Assembly: GCF_017829975.1 (NCBI RefSeq)
Contig: NZ_JAEEGA010000004.1
Location: forward strand, 1-64,000
Length of the DNA: 64,000 nt
DNA from: Vagococcus allomyrinae
GTDB lineage: Bacteria; Bacillota; Bacilli; Lactobacillales; Vagococcaceae
Direction: 5' to 3'
How positions within the stretch are numbered: the first letter of the stretch is position 1; each line of letters opens with the position of its first letter. Of this stretch, positions 52,470-62,673 are shown one piece after another. Position numbers and translations under genes: made by a program. The notes under the pieces were generated by a model. The model searched no databases. It was not told the origin of the DNA and saw nothing but the letters and a program-made list of their open reading frames with translations.

Positions 52470-52622
52470 GATATCACTCCTTTTAATCATCATAATGGGT
52501 TCAACTGTGCCTTTCCCCTATTTAGATTATCAGGCTTAACTGAGGAGAGAGTCAAGTAAAGTGACTAGTGGTCTCACACTTCCGCAAACTAAAAGCTTCC
52601 TAAAAACCTATTAATAAGCTTC

Positions 52623-52778
52623 TTAATGGCAATCAAAGGCAAAGTGCCCATACTCCGCTTCTTCAACTTTGATGATTACTTGATACTTAGTATCAGCTAT
52701 TAATTCCGCCGTAACCACACCAGTGCCAGGGCTAGCAGTCTTATAAATTTTTTTGCCCTCTAAATCAAAAATTTCCAT
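52623..52778 (-). pseudogene. C-terminal fragment of an unidentified beta-rich protein
   Basis: From 52778 to the stop at 52623 the minus strand encodes about 51 residues with protein-like composition (MEIFDLEGKKIYKTASPGTG, TAELIADTKYQVIIKVEEAE). The frame is open upstream for about 20 codons without a start or ribosome binding site. It looks like the end of an exported beta-sandwich protein whose front is lost. Low confidence. Confidence 0.3.
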
Positions 52779-52880
52779 TTCTATCTGAGCAATCTGTCTC
52801 GGAATTATCCAAAATAAATTTTTTTCAGCAACTTGTCGTAATTAATGTTATTATTAGGAAAAAGCCTAGTGGAGGTTCAT

Positions 52881-53165
52881 ATGACTCGTGCCCAAGTATC
52901 GCTAATAAAAAAAATGTTGCCTTGTTTGTACATCTTATTTACGCTTAATATAATTGCTTCAATCGGAGCTATCACTTGGTTTATGATGGTTTTACTAGGT
53001 CATAATAATGACTTATTCATCTATGCAGCAATTGTTGGAACGATTGGTGTCTTAGTTCTCCCTCTCAGCTTCTTCTGTTTTTTTACATTAATCACTAATT
53101 TCAGAAGTAGTCTAAAAATAGATCATCAAACAGATCGAACTGAAAAAAGAAAGCGTCTCACCTAA
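52881..53165 (+). CDS. small two-helix membrane protein
   Basis: A 94-residue protein from the ATG at 52881 with GTGGAGG upstream. Two hydrophobic helices (about residues 14-37 and 46-72) are followed by a basic tail (TDRTEKRKRL). No family is recognised. An in-frame ATG at 52845 lacks a ribosome binding site. Confidence 0.55.
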   Translation: MTRAQVSLIKKMLPCLYILFTLNIIASIGAITWFMMVLLGHNNDLFIYAAIVGTIGVLVLPLSFFCFFTLITNFRSSLKIDHQTDRTEKRKRLT

Positions 53166-53288
53166 TATCTGTTAAGTAGAACCCTTTCTTGTAAAGTGAT
53201 CATTTTGACTGAAAAAAGGCGATCAGTAAGTCGTTAATAAAGGTAGTTGGTTTGTCCTGATCAAAATTTTTTGTTTATGTGCATGCTC

Positions 53289-53336
53289 TAAAAGGCAAAA
53301 AGACTAGGGAAATCCCCAGCCTTTTTGCCTTTTTTG
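53289..53336. terminator. strong bidirectional terminator between the small membrane protein and the YitT gene
   Basis: AAAAGGCAAAAAGACTAGGG and CCCAGCCTTTTTGCCTTTT arms around AAATC, followed by TT. Confidence 0.85.
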
Positions 53337-53427
53337 ATAAGCAGATCAATTAATACTAGATAAACTCTGTTTTCACTTGATTGCAGCTGATTTTTGTTTA
53401 TCCACGCTTTTGTGACCCACTTATCGA

Positions 53428-54312
53428 TTAAATAATATCTATTTCTTCAAAATCACTGAGAATTTCCACATCTTGAGAGACACTGACAAACGCTTTAGGG
53501 TCGACTTGTTTCATTATTTCCTTCAAAATCTCCATTTCCCGATAGGTTATAACAGTAATTAACATCGCCTGATCTTTTTGCTGATAAGCGCCCTTTGCGT
53601 TATAGACAACGGTCATCCCCCTAGTTAATTGCTCCTGTAGTTTATCAATAACTTTTTCAGGATGCTGAGTAATAATCATGACTTGGCCTTTTTTGTGTTT
53701 GACATATACTAAATCTGTCGCTTTAGCTCCTACAAATATAGATAAAACACTGTAAAATGCATGTGGCCAACCAAAAATAAACCCAGCAGTCAGAACAATC
53801 ACGCCATTAATAATCAACGACAAGTTACCAATACTTTTACCTGTTAGTTTTCTTAGGCTGAGTAACACAATGTCCATTCCGCCAGTGGATAACCCGTGCT
53901 TCAGTGCAAATCCCAATGAATAACCACTGATTGCCCCACCAAAAATAGCGCAAATGATCGGATCTTTCGTCAACTCAATCATCGGCGTAATTTCTATCGC
54001 AAATGATGCGAAAGTAACACCGATGATCGTGAATATCACAAATTTTCGATCTACCACAAACCAGCCTAAGATAAATAATGGTAAATTTAAACCGTAATAA
54101 ACCAAAGAGATCGGTATTTTTTGCGATGTGGCAGCTTCTAGAATGGTGGTAACAATTTGCGAGATGCCTGTAATTCCACCTGCGTAAATATTGCCATTTC
54201 GCCAAAAAATATTCAGAGCTATCGAGTAGAGGAAGGCATAGATCACTAAGATGAAGAACTTAGTCCCGTAATCTTGAATTTCTTTTCGATGACTTAGTAA
54301 GTGTTCAATCAT
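53428..54312 (-). CDS. YitT-family membrane protein (DUF161/DUF2179)
   Basis: The 294-residue protein has five to six helices (GGITGISQIVTTILEA, GLSTGGMDIVLLSLRKLTG) and a C-terminal cytosolic DUF2179 domain (about 215-290, GQVMIITQHPEKVIDKLQEQ). YitT-type proteins are widespread in Firmicutes without firm function. It lies 7-16 bp after hisS and is probably co-transcribed and translationally coupled; start taken at the ATG 54312 behind a weak CGAG. Confidence 0.8.
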   Translation of the reverse strand: MIEHLLSHRKEIQDYGTKFFILVIYAFLYSIALNIFWRNGNIYAGGITGISQIVTTILEAATSQKIPISLVYYGLNLPLFILGWFVVDRKFVIFTIIGVTFASFAIEITPMIELTKDPIICAIFGGAISGYSLGFALKHGLSTGGMDIVLLSLRKLTGKSIGNLSLIINGVIVLTAGFIFGWPHAFYSVLSIFVGAKATDLVYVKHKKGQVMIITQHPEKVIDKLQEQLTRGMTVVYNAKGAYQQKDQAMLITVITYREMEILKEIMKQVDPKAFVSVSQDVEILSDFEEIDII

Positions 54313-54327
54313 TTTAATCAACTCGTT

Positions 54328-55626
54328 CTATAAATTAATCATTTTGTAGTACGTACTTAAAAAATCAGACTCGATTTCAGCTAAACTAACTAATTCTTCG
54401 ACACCCGTTTTCATATTTCTAATTTTTACATTGTTTCCTGCCAATTCCTCCGAACCAATCATCATAACAAGAATTGCGCCTAACTTGTTTGCTAATCTCA
54501 TATGTGATTTTAAATTACGAGCCAAATAGTCACATTTAGCAATTAACGTGTTTTGCCGAATGATAGTCGCTAGTTTCAAACTAACAACACCTGCCTCTGG
54601 TGTTAGATCAGCAATGTAAACATCTGGACTTTCTGCCTGAACTTGATACCCATTTTCAGCTTCCATGGCAATCAACATGCGTTCAATTCCTATGGCGAAG
54701 CCAAAGCCATTATCAAACTCTGCCGGTCCTTCAAATTCACGAATCAATCCATCATAGCGTCCGCCAGCGCAAATAGTAGTTAAAACGCCATCAAAACCAG
54801 CCGCATCGCTCATGATTTCAAACACAGTGTGATTGTAATAATCTAGTCCCCTAACCATTAAAGGATCAACTTCAAACGTAATCCCCAATTTAGTTAAGTG
54901 TTGTTGGACTTCACTAAAAAAACACTGACTTTCTTCATCTAAATAGTCGATAATTGAGGGGGCTTGCTGGACTATTTTTTGATCTTCTTTATCTTTACTG
55001 TCCAAAACCCTCAAAGGATTTTGCTTTAATCGCCGCCGAGAATTATCACTTAATTGGTTCTCCAGTGGTCTTAAATAATCAATTAATGCTTGCCGATATT
55101 TTTGCCTGTTTTGTCGACTTCCTAAAGAATTAATCACAACCTTTGTTTGTGTAATACCTAAGCCGGTAAAAAAATCCAAGGCCATCGCAATGGTTTCTAC
55201 ATCACTTAACGCTCGGCGACAGCCTATCACTTCCACCCCAATTTGATGAAACTGCCGCAACCGCCCAGACTGTGGACGTTCATATCGAAACATTGGCCCG
55301 ATATAGTATGTCTTAAAAGGATGTTGGTACTCAGGGCCGAATAGTTTGTTTTCCACATAACTTCTCACAACTGGCGCTGTCGCTTCTGGCCTAAGAGTGA
55401 TATGACGTTTCCCTTTATCGTAAAAATCATACATCTCTTTAGAGACAATATCAGTTGATTCTCCAACACCTCGAGAAATAACGTCAAAATGCTCGAAAAC
55501 AGGTGTTCTAATTTCATGAAAATCGTATCGGCCAAATGTTTTTCGAGCGGCCTCTTCAATATATTGCCATGTTGCACTATCAGATGGCAATATATCAATG
55601 GTTCCCTTTGGTTTTTGATATTTCAT
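54328..55626 (-). CDS. hisS: histidyl-tRNA synthetase
   Basis: The 432-residue class II synthetase is complete: motif 1 region near PVFEHFDVISRGVGE, motif 2 TYYIGPMFRYERPQSGRLRQ (about 104-123), histidine-A motif VRGLDYYNHTVFEI, ICAGGRYDGL, motif 3 FGFAIGIERML and a C-terminal anticodon domain. It is not beside aspS, its usual partner, but behind hutH, so it may be a second copy linked to histidine metabolism. AGGAGGGG precedes the ATG. A terminator separates it from hutH. Confidence 0.9.
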   Translation of the reverse strand: MKYQKPKGTIDILPSDSATWQYIEEAARKTFGRYDFHEIRTPVFEHFDVISRGVGESTDIVSKEMYDFYDKGKRHITLRPEATAPVVRSYVENKLFGPEYQHPFKTYYIGPMFRYERPQSGRLRQFHQIGVEVIGCRRALSDVETIAMALDFFTGLGITQTKVVINSLGSRQNRQKYRQALIDYLRPLENQLSDNSRRRLKQNPLRVLDSKDKEDQKIVQQAPSIIDYLDEESQCFFSEVQQHLTKLGITFEVDPLMVRGLDYYNHTVFEIMSDAAGFDGVLTTICAGGRYDGLIREFEGPAEFDNGFGFAIGIERMLIAMEAENGYQVQAESPDVYIADLTPEAGVVSLKLATIIRQNTLIAKCDYLARNLKSHMRLANKLGAILVMMIGSEELAGNNVKIRNMKTGVEELVSLAEIESDFLSTYYKMINL

Positions 55627-55688
55627 AATAACCCCTCCTAATAAAATTACATCTTAACAAGAGAAATTTGGAGCGGTTGGCAAAAAAT

Positions 55689-55718
55689 GTCTCTGAATTA
55701 GTTATCCAGAGACATTCC
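55689..55718 (-). terminator. terminator after hutH
   Basis: On the minus strand TGTCTCTG and CAGAGACA form a stem with an 11-nt loop followed by TTTTTT. Readthrough would carry transcription into hisS. Confidence 0.75.
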
Positions 55719-55772
55719 GCTCATACTGTGTTTTGTTGAATAATTCCCCCAACAAGACTATTTTCAGTTAAA

Positions 55773-57314
55773 TCAAAATTGAATGTCCAACTCAATCTTT
55801 TCCTCAACAGCTCTTAACAAGTCCCCTTTAATAAGGACTTCGGTTGCTTTTTCTAGTTCATCATACATTTCAATATCTTTATCATATTCAAGGAAATTCA
55901 CATGTTGACGGAAAAAGTCATAAGCAATTTTAGTTCCTACCCCTAGTTCCCCACGATCTAAGACAAAGTCAATCCCTTGACAAGCCGCCATAAGCTCAGT
56001 TGCCACAACCCGTTGCGAGTTGGCTACGATATCTCTGGCAGTACGAGCAGCTGTCGTTCCCATACTGACAAAGTCTTCTTGATTTTCGGAAGAAGCGATG
56101 GAATCCACACTTGCAGGGTGAGCTAAAATTTTATTTTCTGAGACAAGGGATGCTGCTGCATATTGAGTAATCATAAAACCTGAATTAACCCCAGGATGTT
56201 TCACTAAAAATGACGGTAAGCCACTTAAGGTCGTATTGACTAAACGTTCCACTCGTCTTTCAGAAATATTCCCTATTTCTGCTGCCCCAATTCCTAAGAA
56301 ATCAAAAGGTTGCGCTAACGGTTCACCGTGGAAATTGCCGCCAGAAATCACTTGACCACTACGTGTGACAATTGGATTATCGGTCACAGAATTTAATTCA
56401 ATATCAATCTTTTCTTTGACATATGCAATCGTATCTTTATTCGCCCCGTGAACTTGTGGAATACATCTTAATGTATAAGGGTCTTGAACTCGATCCGCCG
56501 TTGCCGGTGTCGTCAAAGTGCTCCCAGTTAACAAGCGTCTAATATTTCTAGCCGTCGCTAATTGGCCACTATGAGGCCGAATAATATGTATTTCTTCATC
56601 AAACGCATTGATGATACCATTATGAACTTCCAATGATAAAGCGGCTGCAATATCGGATATTTTCAATAACTCGATGGCATCATATGTTGCCAATGCCCCG
56701 ATCCCCGTTAAAACAGTTGTTCCATTTATTAAGGCCAACCCCTCTTTTGCCTCCAAATGAATGACAGTCACACCTGCCCTGTTCATCGCTTCTTTGCCTG
56801 CCAATAATTCTCCTTTGTAATACGCCTTTCCTAGTCCTAGCATTGGTAGAACCATATGGGAGAGCTGTGCTAAATCACCAGAGGCACCAAGTGACCCCTT
56901 TTCAGGAATAAATGGCACAACGCCTTTGTTGAGCATGTTCATTAGCGTCTCAATCGTCAATAACCGAATCCCAGAATATCCTTTCAAAAGCGAGTTGATT
57001 CGAATTAACATGATGGCCTTGACTTCATCCGCTTTCAAGGGGTTGCCAAAACCTGTAGAATGAGTTCGAATTAAGTTTTCTTGAATTTGTCTCGTCTCTT
57101 CTTGAGGAACACTGACTTTAACCAATGAGCCAAAACCTGTATTAACCCCATATGTCACTTTTTTGCTTTCGACAATATCATCAATTATTTTTCGTGAAAC
57201 ATTGACTGCCTCAACTGCATCCGCAGAGATTGAAACAGTTGCTTGATGTCTTGCCACATCGATTACTTGTGCTAATGTTAAACTATTCCCGTCTAACGTA
57301 ATATGTTTAGTCAT
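55773..57314 (-). CDS. hutH: histidine ammonia-lyase
   Basis: Deaminates L-histidine to urocanate. The 513-residue protein has the full HutH/PAL architecture with the ASG triad (residues 144-146, in PEKGSLGASGDLAQLSHM) that forms the MIO electrophile, plus YGVNTGFGSLV and SVTDNPIV. No frameshift is visible. It lies 25 bp after the permease gene as last gene of the operon starting at folT. AGGGAGGG precedes the ATG. Confidence 0.95.
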   Translation of the reverse strand: MTKHITLDGNSLTLAQVIDVARHQATVSISADAVEAVNVSRKIIDDIVESKKVTYGVNTGFGSLVKVSVPQEETRQIQENLIRTHSTGFGNPLKADEVKAIMLIRINSLLKGYSGIRLLTIETLMNMLNKGVVPFIPEKGSLGASGDLAQLSHMVLPMLGLGKAYYKGELLAGKEAMNRAGVTVIHLEAKEGLALINGTTVLTGIGALATYDAIELLKISDIAAALSLEVHNGIINAFDEEIHIIRPHSGQLATARNIRRLLTGSTLTTPATADRVQDPYTLRCIPQVHGANKDTIAYVKEKIDIELNSVTDNPIVTRSGQVISGGNFHGEPLAQPFDFLGIGAAEIGNISERRVERLVNTTLSGLPSFLVKHPGVNSGFMITQYAAASLVSENKILAHPASVDSIASSENQEDFVSMGTTAARTARDIVANSQRVVATELMAACQGIDFVLDRGELGVGTKIAYDFFRQHVNFLEYDKDIEMYDELEKATEVLIKGDLLRAVEEKIELDIQF

Positions 57315-57338
57315 TAAAAAAACCCTCCCTAAATCTAG

Positions 57339-58676
57339 TTAATTTGCTATTTTTTTACCACCATTTAACATAAAATACATGATACCTGCAATAACAATGC
57401 CTGCGCCACCTGCTAATAAGCTAACGGTATTTGCACCACTCCATAACATCCAGACACTAACCACAATACCCAAGATTGGAATAAAAGGTCCTAATGGCAA
57501 TCTAAAGGTTGTTCTCATATCAGGATTTTTCTTACGCATCCAAATAACTGCTAGCGCCGTCGGTATGTATTGAATGAAACGGAAAACGACACTTAGTTCT
57601 GCTAATTGTTCAAAACTACCACTTAATAATAATAAACTTGTCAAGATACAAGAGATAATGATCGCAATAACTGGTGCCCCTTTATCATTTTTTCTGGCGA
57701 TCACTTTTGGCAGCAATCCCTCATCAGATATGGACGCGCCATACCGAGGAATCATCATAGAATCTCCGACATTTAACCCTAAAATTGAAATCAAGGCACC
57801 GATTGAAATAATCCACTTACCAGCAGGTCCAATCATCAAAGCAAAAGCGTCCTGAACTGGAGCGTCGGTTTCTAAAATTCCCACACCTAACATTGCAATC
57901 GTTCCAGCAATGATGATGAAATATAAAATTGAGACAATACTGATTGAGCCAACAATTGCTTTTGGCACGTTCTTTTTCGCGTTCCGCATTTCACCTGCCA
58001 CAACTGGTAATGCCTCAAACCCGATAAAGGCATAAAAAATCGTTAAAGACGTTGAAGCAATCGCATCTGAAAGATTCATCCCTTCTTTTAATTGTAAAAA
58101 TGGTGTGAAGTTTCCAGCGGTAATGCCACCTTTAATAAAGAAGATGCTAATTAAAACAAATGCCACGATCGGGATTAATTTTGCCACTGTGATTGCAATA
58201 GTGAATATTTTAGAAGTTTTTAACCCTGTGCTATTAATAACCGATAAAGCAATCACCAATAAAATACTGATCAACTTATTCTGTCCAGTTAAAACCGGAA
58301 ATGTTACAATTAACAACTTGGCAAAGCCAGAGGCCATTGCTGACCATGCGATAATTGTCACAAACCACCCTAATAATCCAACAATAAAGCCGAAGAAATC
58401 CCCAAAAGCAGCTTTAGAATATTGAAAAGCACCACCATTTTTATTAAAGTAACAAGCAACTTCCGCAAAACACACTGCCAATAATAAGACCAGAACAGCA
58501 TCGAAAATCATGGCAAACAAGGAAGCTGGCCCAAGATCTCGATAGATTGTCTGTGGCAATAAAAAGATCCCCGATCCAATAACAGCATTTATCCCGTAAA
58601 GTGTGGCACCGCTTAAACTAAATTTTGATTTTTCTTCTATTTCGTTTAGTTCAGTTACATCTAAATTTGATTCCAT
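57339..58676 (-). CDS. APC-family amino acid permease, probably for histidine
   Basis: The 445-residue protein has 12 helices and APC signatures (GATLYGINAVIGSGIFLLPQ near the N-terminus, FYAFIGFEALPVVAGEM around helix 6). It should exchange or import an amino acid with protons. Position directly before hutH makes histidine, or a histidine/glutamate exchange, the most likely cargo. Confidence 0.82.
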   Translation of the reverse strand: MESNLDVTELNEIEEKSKFSLSGATLYGINAVIGSGIFLLPQTIYRDLGPASLFAMIFDAVLVLLLAVCFAEVACYFNKNGGAFQYSKAAFGDFFGFIVGLLGWFVTIIAWSAMASGFAKLLIVTFPVLTGQNKLISILLVIALSVINSTGLKTSKIFTIAITVAKLIPIVAFVLISIFFIKGGITAGNFTPFLQLKEGMNLSDAIASTSLTIFYAFIGFEALPVVAGEMRNAKKNVPKAIVGSISIVSILYFIIIAGTIAMLGVGILETDAPVQDAFALMIGPAGKWIISIGALISILGLNVGDSMMIPRYGASISDEGLLPKVIARKNDKGAPVIAIIISCILTSLLLLSGSFEQLAELSVVFRFIQYIPTALAVIWMRKKNPDMRTTFRLPLGPFIPILGIVVSVWMLWSGANTVSLLAGGAGIVIAGIMYFMLNGGKKIAN

Positions 58677-58744
58677 AAGTTTTCTCCCTTCAACTAAAAC
58701 GGAAATGATTCATCAACATGTTGAAATCGGTTACAAACAAACTC

Positions 58745-59344
58745 TTAATTTGCGCTAATACTTGCCACAACTGCTATTGGTTTTTCAGTTCTAGTTTTGG
58801 CTGTTAGCGTCAACTGACAACTTTCGGTAACCCTTTCAATCACAATACTACTACCTGCCTTTAAATGAGAAGAGCGGATATCAGTCCCTTGATTTAGTAG
58901 CACTCTAAGCTCCTCCAGTGCATACACTAAGACAAATTCGCCACTCATAGCTCGAATGGATGCATTCTGAGAACACGCTTGTAACTTACCTATAAGACCA
59001 CGACGATAAATTAAGTTCATATCCTGACACTTTCCAAATGAGGTGGTCTGATCGCTACCTAAAAAATGATGAGCCGTATAAGGCGTTAGTTCGATCTTTT
59101 TCCCCCCTGCAGCACTTTGGTGACACAAGGTTAATGGGTGATCAATCGACATGATCAGCCTTTCATAGCCTGGCAAACATGTAAAATGGGTTTCAGCTAC
59201 TTTGACCGATGCACTGGATACTCTAAAGTCAAAATTCCCGACTTGATAGCTCCCTTGAACTGGGGAGAGAAATAATTGTTTTGTCTCTCCACCACTCCAA
59301 GTTGACACATGATAATTTTCTATATTAAGTTTTTTTAAGTTCAT
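58745..59344 (-). CDS. hutD: HutD-family protein
   Basis: The 199-residue protein belongs to HutD (Ves family), a bicupin-like fold: VSTWSGGETKQLFLSP and FDFRVSSASV near the N-terminus and RGLIGKLQ in the middle. In pseudomonads HutD is thought to limit urocanate build-up or hut expression. Its presence confirms that the operon is for histidine use. It begins 9 bp after the fhs stop with only a weak AGG as ribosome binding site, suggesting translational coupling. Confidence 0.8.
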   Translation of the reverse strand: MNLKKLNIENYHVSTWSGGETKQLFLSPVQGSYQVGNFDFRVSSASVKVAETHFTCLPGYERLIMSIDHPLTLCHQSAAGGKKIELTPYTAHHFLGSDQTTSFGKCQDMNLIYRRGLIGKLQACSQNASIRAMSGEFVLVYALEELRVLLNQGTDIRSSHLKAGSSIVIERVTESCQLTLTAKTRTEKPIAVVASISAN

Positions 59345-59352
59345 ACTATAGC

Positions 59353-61029
59353 CTAAAACAAGCCTGAAATAGTCCCATTTTCGTCAACATCAATCCGTTC
59401 TGAGGCAGGCGATTTGGGTAAACCTGGCATCGTCATAATCGCACCGGTCAAGGCGACAATAAATCCAGCACCAGCTGACACCTTCATGTTTTTAATCGCA
59501 ACGGTAAAGTCAACAGGGGCACCGATTAGTGTTGGATCATCTGAGAAGGAATATTGGGTTTTAGCCATACAAATTGGATAATTGCCAAAACCTAGACGCT
59601 CTAATTCAGCCATTTCTCGACGCGCGACTTTGCTTAACTCAAGCCCTTTGCCACCGTATACTTTTTGGACAATTTTCGTCAATTTTTCTTCAATGCTATC
59701 TTCTAAATCATAGACAAAGTTGAAGTTATTCTCACGTTCAGCTAGCTCCACAACTTTCTCAGCTAAGGCTACACCACCAGCACCACCTTTTTCCCAAACT
59801 TCAGACAAGACAACATCAACACCACGTTCCTGACAAGCTTCTTCAATAGCAGTTAATTCAGCTTGAGTATCTGTAGGGAATTTATTGATTGCCACAACAA
59901 CTGGTAAACCGTAAACCTCCTGAATATTCATCAGATGTTTTTCTAAATTAGGCAAGCCATCAATAACGGCTGTGACATTTTCTTCGCCAAGCTCCGTTTT
60001 AGGCACGCCACCATGCATTTTCAACGCTCGAATGGTCGCTACTAATACCACGGCATCTGGACGAATTTCAGCTAAACGGCATTTAATGTCAATAAATTTT
60101 TCAGCACCTAAATCGGCCCCAAAACCAGCTTCGGTCACTGTGTAATCCGCATATTTTAAGGACATCTTAGTCGCAAGGACACTGTTACATCCGTGAGCTA
60201 TGTTAGCGAATGGACCTCCATGAATCAGAGCAGGTGTATGTTCTAACGTTTGCACTAAATTAGGATTAATCGCTTCTTTTAGTAAGGCCGTTAGAGCCCC
60301 CTCAGCTTTTAAATCCCCAGCAGTAACTGGCTCACCAGAGAAGTTGTAAGCCACAATAATCTTGCGCAATTTTTCTTTTAACTCCACAATATTATTAGCT
60401 AAACACAAAATCGCCATTATTTCAGATGCAACCGTAATATCATACCCATCTTCTCTTGGGACACCGTTAACTTTCCCTTGTAGACCGTTGACGATATGGC
60501 GTAATTGCCGATCATTCATATCAACAACACGCTTCCAAGTGATGCGACGGCTGTCTATTTGTAAATGGTTGCCATGATGAATATGATTATCCAACAAAGC
60601 GGCCAACAAATTATTAGCAGCTCCAATCGCATGGAAGTCACCAGTAAAGTGAAGATTAATATCTTCCATTGGCACAACTTGGGCATAGCCACCACCAGCA
60701 GCCCCCCCTTTAACACCAAAAACAGGTCCTAGTGAAGGCTCTCTAAGCGCTAACATGGCTTTCTTGCCAATTTTAGTCAGTCCATCAGCTAAACCAACTG
60801 ATGTCGTTGTTTTGCCTTCTCCCGCTGGAGTTGGCGTGATGGCAGTAACCAATATCAACTTCCCATCATCTTGGTCTGCCATCTTTGCTAATTCCAAAGC
60901 ATCTAATTTGGCTTTGTATTTTCCGTATAAATTATAATCTTCTTCAGCTAAATTTAAGCTTTTTGCCACTTCTTTGATCGGTTTCATTGTTACTTGATTG
61001 GCAATTTCAATATCTGATAAATAGGTCAT
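59353..61029 (-). CDS. fhs: formate--tetrahydrofolate ligase
   Basis: The 558-residue enzyme interconverts formate plus THF plus ATP and 10-formyl-THF. Landmarks: ATP loop [18 protein letters not shown] (about 66-83), [20 protein letters not shown], and VEKGGAGG-like segment near 410. In a histidine operon it likely works backward, turning the formimino-derived one-carbon unit into formate and ATP, as in purine- and histidine-fermenting clostridia. 28 bp after fchA. Confidence 0.94.
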   Translation of the reverse strand: MTYLSDIEIANQVTMKPIKEVAKSLNLAEEDYNLYGKYKAKLDALELAKMADQDDGKLILVTAITPTPAGEGKTTTSVGLADGLTKIGKKAMLALREPSLGPVFGVKGGAAGGGYAQVVPMEDINLHFTGDFHAIGAANNLLAALLDNHIHHGNHLQIDSRRITWKRVVDMNDRQLRHIVNGLQGKVNGVPREDGYDITVASEIMAILCLANNIVELKEKLRKIIVAYNFSGEPVTAGDLKAEGALTALLKEAINPNLVQTLEHTPALIHGGPFANIAHGCNSVLATKMSLKYADYTVTEAGFGADLGAEKFIDIKCRLAEIRPDAVVLVATIRALKMHGGVPKTELGEENVTAVIDGLPNLEKHLMNIQEVYGLPVVVAINKFPTDTQAELTAIEEACQERGVDVVLSEVWEKGGAGGVALAEKVVELAERENNFNFVYDLEDSIEEKLTKIVQKVYGGKGLELSKVARREMAELERLGFGNYPICMAKTQYSFSDDPTLIGAPVDFTVAIKNMKVSAGAGFIVALTGAIMTMPGLPKSPASERIDVDENGTISGLF

Positions 61030-61056
61030 AGTAGGTCATTAACTTCCTTTCTCACA

Positions 61057-61683
61057 TTAGACTAATGTCACAATTTCCTCATAAATTTGGTCAGCCAATT
61101 GGCACCCTTCTCTTAATAAGGCTTCACCGTTCACGCGATACCCTTCAACAAAGGCTTCTTCCTTAATTCCAGACAAATTGATCAGGACGTTTAACCACGC
61201 CCCCTGAAGTCCTGATTTTAGGTTTAAAGCCGCCACACCTAAGTCGCTAGCAGCATTTGCATTCGATTTGCCAACGGCCTTTTTGACGACTTTTAAGCCT
61301 TTAACAATGGTTTCCATCATTTCATAGGGGGAAATTGCCGCCCCTTTTAAAGCCAATTGCATCGCTTCACGTCGTGCCATCTTTTCTTCTTCCGTATTTT
61401 TCGGCATAGAGAAGACAGCTGAGACCACGTTAAAAGCCTGGGTATCTTTATCGATAGCCTCCAATAGTACCCCTTGTAAACTCGTTGCTTCCTTTAACAC
61501 CTCCTGAATCAACGCCTCATGTTCGGCGTATTTCTTTTTTCCAGTAGTTAATTCAGCTACCATTTTTACTAATGAAATACCCATGGCTGCAGCTAATGCT
61601 GAAGCCGATCCGCCACCTGGAGCAGGTTCATCTGAACCTAAAACATGCATAAATTCGTTAACTTTCAACTCAACTAATTCCAT
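61057..61683 (-). CDS. fchA: formimidoyl-THF cyclodeaminase / methenyl-THF cyclohydrolase
   Basis: The 208-residue protein is the FTCD-C/FchA type: ELKVNEFMHVLGSDEPAPGGGSASALAAAM near the N-terminus, with the glycine-rich PGGGS loop, and DKDTQAFNVVSAVF. It converts 5-formimino-THF to 5,10-methenyl-THF and ammonia, linking FtcD and Fhs. It lies 20 bp after ftcD with GGAGAG before the ATG. Confidence 0.9.
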   Translation of the reverse strand: MELVELKVNEFMHVLGSDEPAPGGGSASALAAAMGISLVKMVAELTTGKKKYAEHEALIQEVLKEATSLQGVLLEAIDKDTQAFNVVSAVFSMPKNTEEEKMARREAMQLALKGAAISPYEMMETIVKGLKVVKKAVGKSNANAASDLGVAALNLKSGLQGAWLNVLINLSGIKEEAFVEGYRVNGEALLREGCQLADQIYEEIVTLV

Positions 61684-61702
61684 TATTTTAGCTCTCCTTA
61701 TC

Positions 61703-62602
61703 TCAGTTTAATAAATGATTTTCTAATACCTGTTTACCATAATCAAAATCTTCAATCTGTAAATAGTATTCAGCAGTATCGATCAGTGCTTTCGCCGGTG
61801 TTAGACCGATCACTTCACTCCCGATAATCGATACCCCATAGCGCTTAGCTTCAAAGCGAATTGTTTCAAAAGCGCGGTACAAGGGTGTCCCTTCAAAATT
61901 AACCATATTCATGGACACTTGAGCAATATTGCGATCTTCTAACATAACCCCAATTCCCTTACAATATTTGAAGCCACCACCAGAACCACGAACAATTTTG
62001 GCAATTTTATTGGCGATCGTAATATCAGAAGTATCCAAGTTAACATTAAAAGCGACTAAAGGCATTCTAGCACCAACTGCTGTCACTCCAGCAGTTTGAT
62101 GGATCTTTCTATCGCCAAAGTCAGGAGCCCATTCTTCCTGTAATAGTTTTTCAGGCATTCCTTCGAACTGCCCTTTTCTCACTCGAGCCAAATTGACTCT
62201 GTCAGGAGCTGAGGCCGATTCTTCGTATAAAAAGATTGGTATATCCAGTTCTTCATTAATTCGTTGGGCCACTTTTTTCGAGATTTCCACACACTCTTCT
62301 GTTGTAATATCTTTTATTGGAACAAACGGTACCACATCTGTCGCACCCATTCGTGGGTGTTCCCCTGTTTGTTTTGTCATATCAATGTGTTCACTAGCAT
62401 ACTTAACCAATTTAAAGGCCACTTCTTGAATCCCATCCACATCGCCTACTAAAGTAAAGACGCTACGATTATGACTTGAATCAGACGAGTGATCTAATAA
62501 GGTGACACCATTCACGCTTTTAGCCACCTCAACCAATCCGTTTATAACGCTTTCATCTCGACCTTCACTAAAATTTGGAATACATTCTACTAACTTTGCC
62601 AT
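61703..62602 (-). CDS. ftcD: glutamate formimidoyltransferase
   Basis: Transfers the formimino group of N-formimino-glutamate to THF, releasing glutamate. The 299-residue protein begins AKLVECIPNFSEGRDESVIN, followed by LLDHSSDSSHNRSVFTLVGD, EHPRMGATDVVPFVP and GARMPLVAFNVNLDTSD; these are hallmark segments of the FTCD N-terminal transferase. The start at 62602 follows AAAGGAAG; six codons of possible extension upstream are not supported. Single-domain form, with the cyclodeaminase encoded separately next door. Confidence 0.93.
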   Translation of the reverse strand: MAKLVECIPNFSEGRDESVINGLVEVAKSVNGVTLLDHSSDSSHNRSVFTLVGDVDGIQEVAFKLVKYASEHIDMTKQTGEHPRMGATDVVPFVPIKDITTEECVEISKKVAQRINEELDIPIFLYEESASAPDRVNLARVRKGQFEGMPEKLLQEEWAPDFGDRKIHQTAGVTAVGARMPLVAFNVNLDTSDITIANKIAKIVRGSGGGFKYCKGIGVMLEDRNIAQVSMNMVNFEGTPLYRAFETIRFEAKRYGVSIIGSEVIGLTPAKALIDTAEYYLQIEDFDYGKQVLENHLLN

Positions 62603-62673
62603 TTGACTACTTCCTTTCATTTATCATACTAGGGAAAGACAAGTGCCTTCACCCTGCGAACCCATTGTATTGT

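Noticed and set aside
57574-57855. Plus-strand frames inside the APC permease and fhs genes
   Set aside because: Antisense shadows of well-identified genes without ribosome binding sites.
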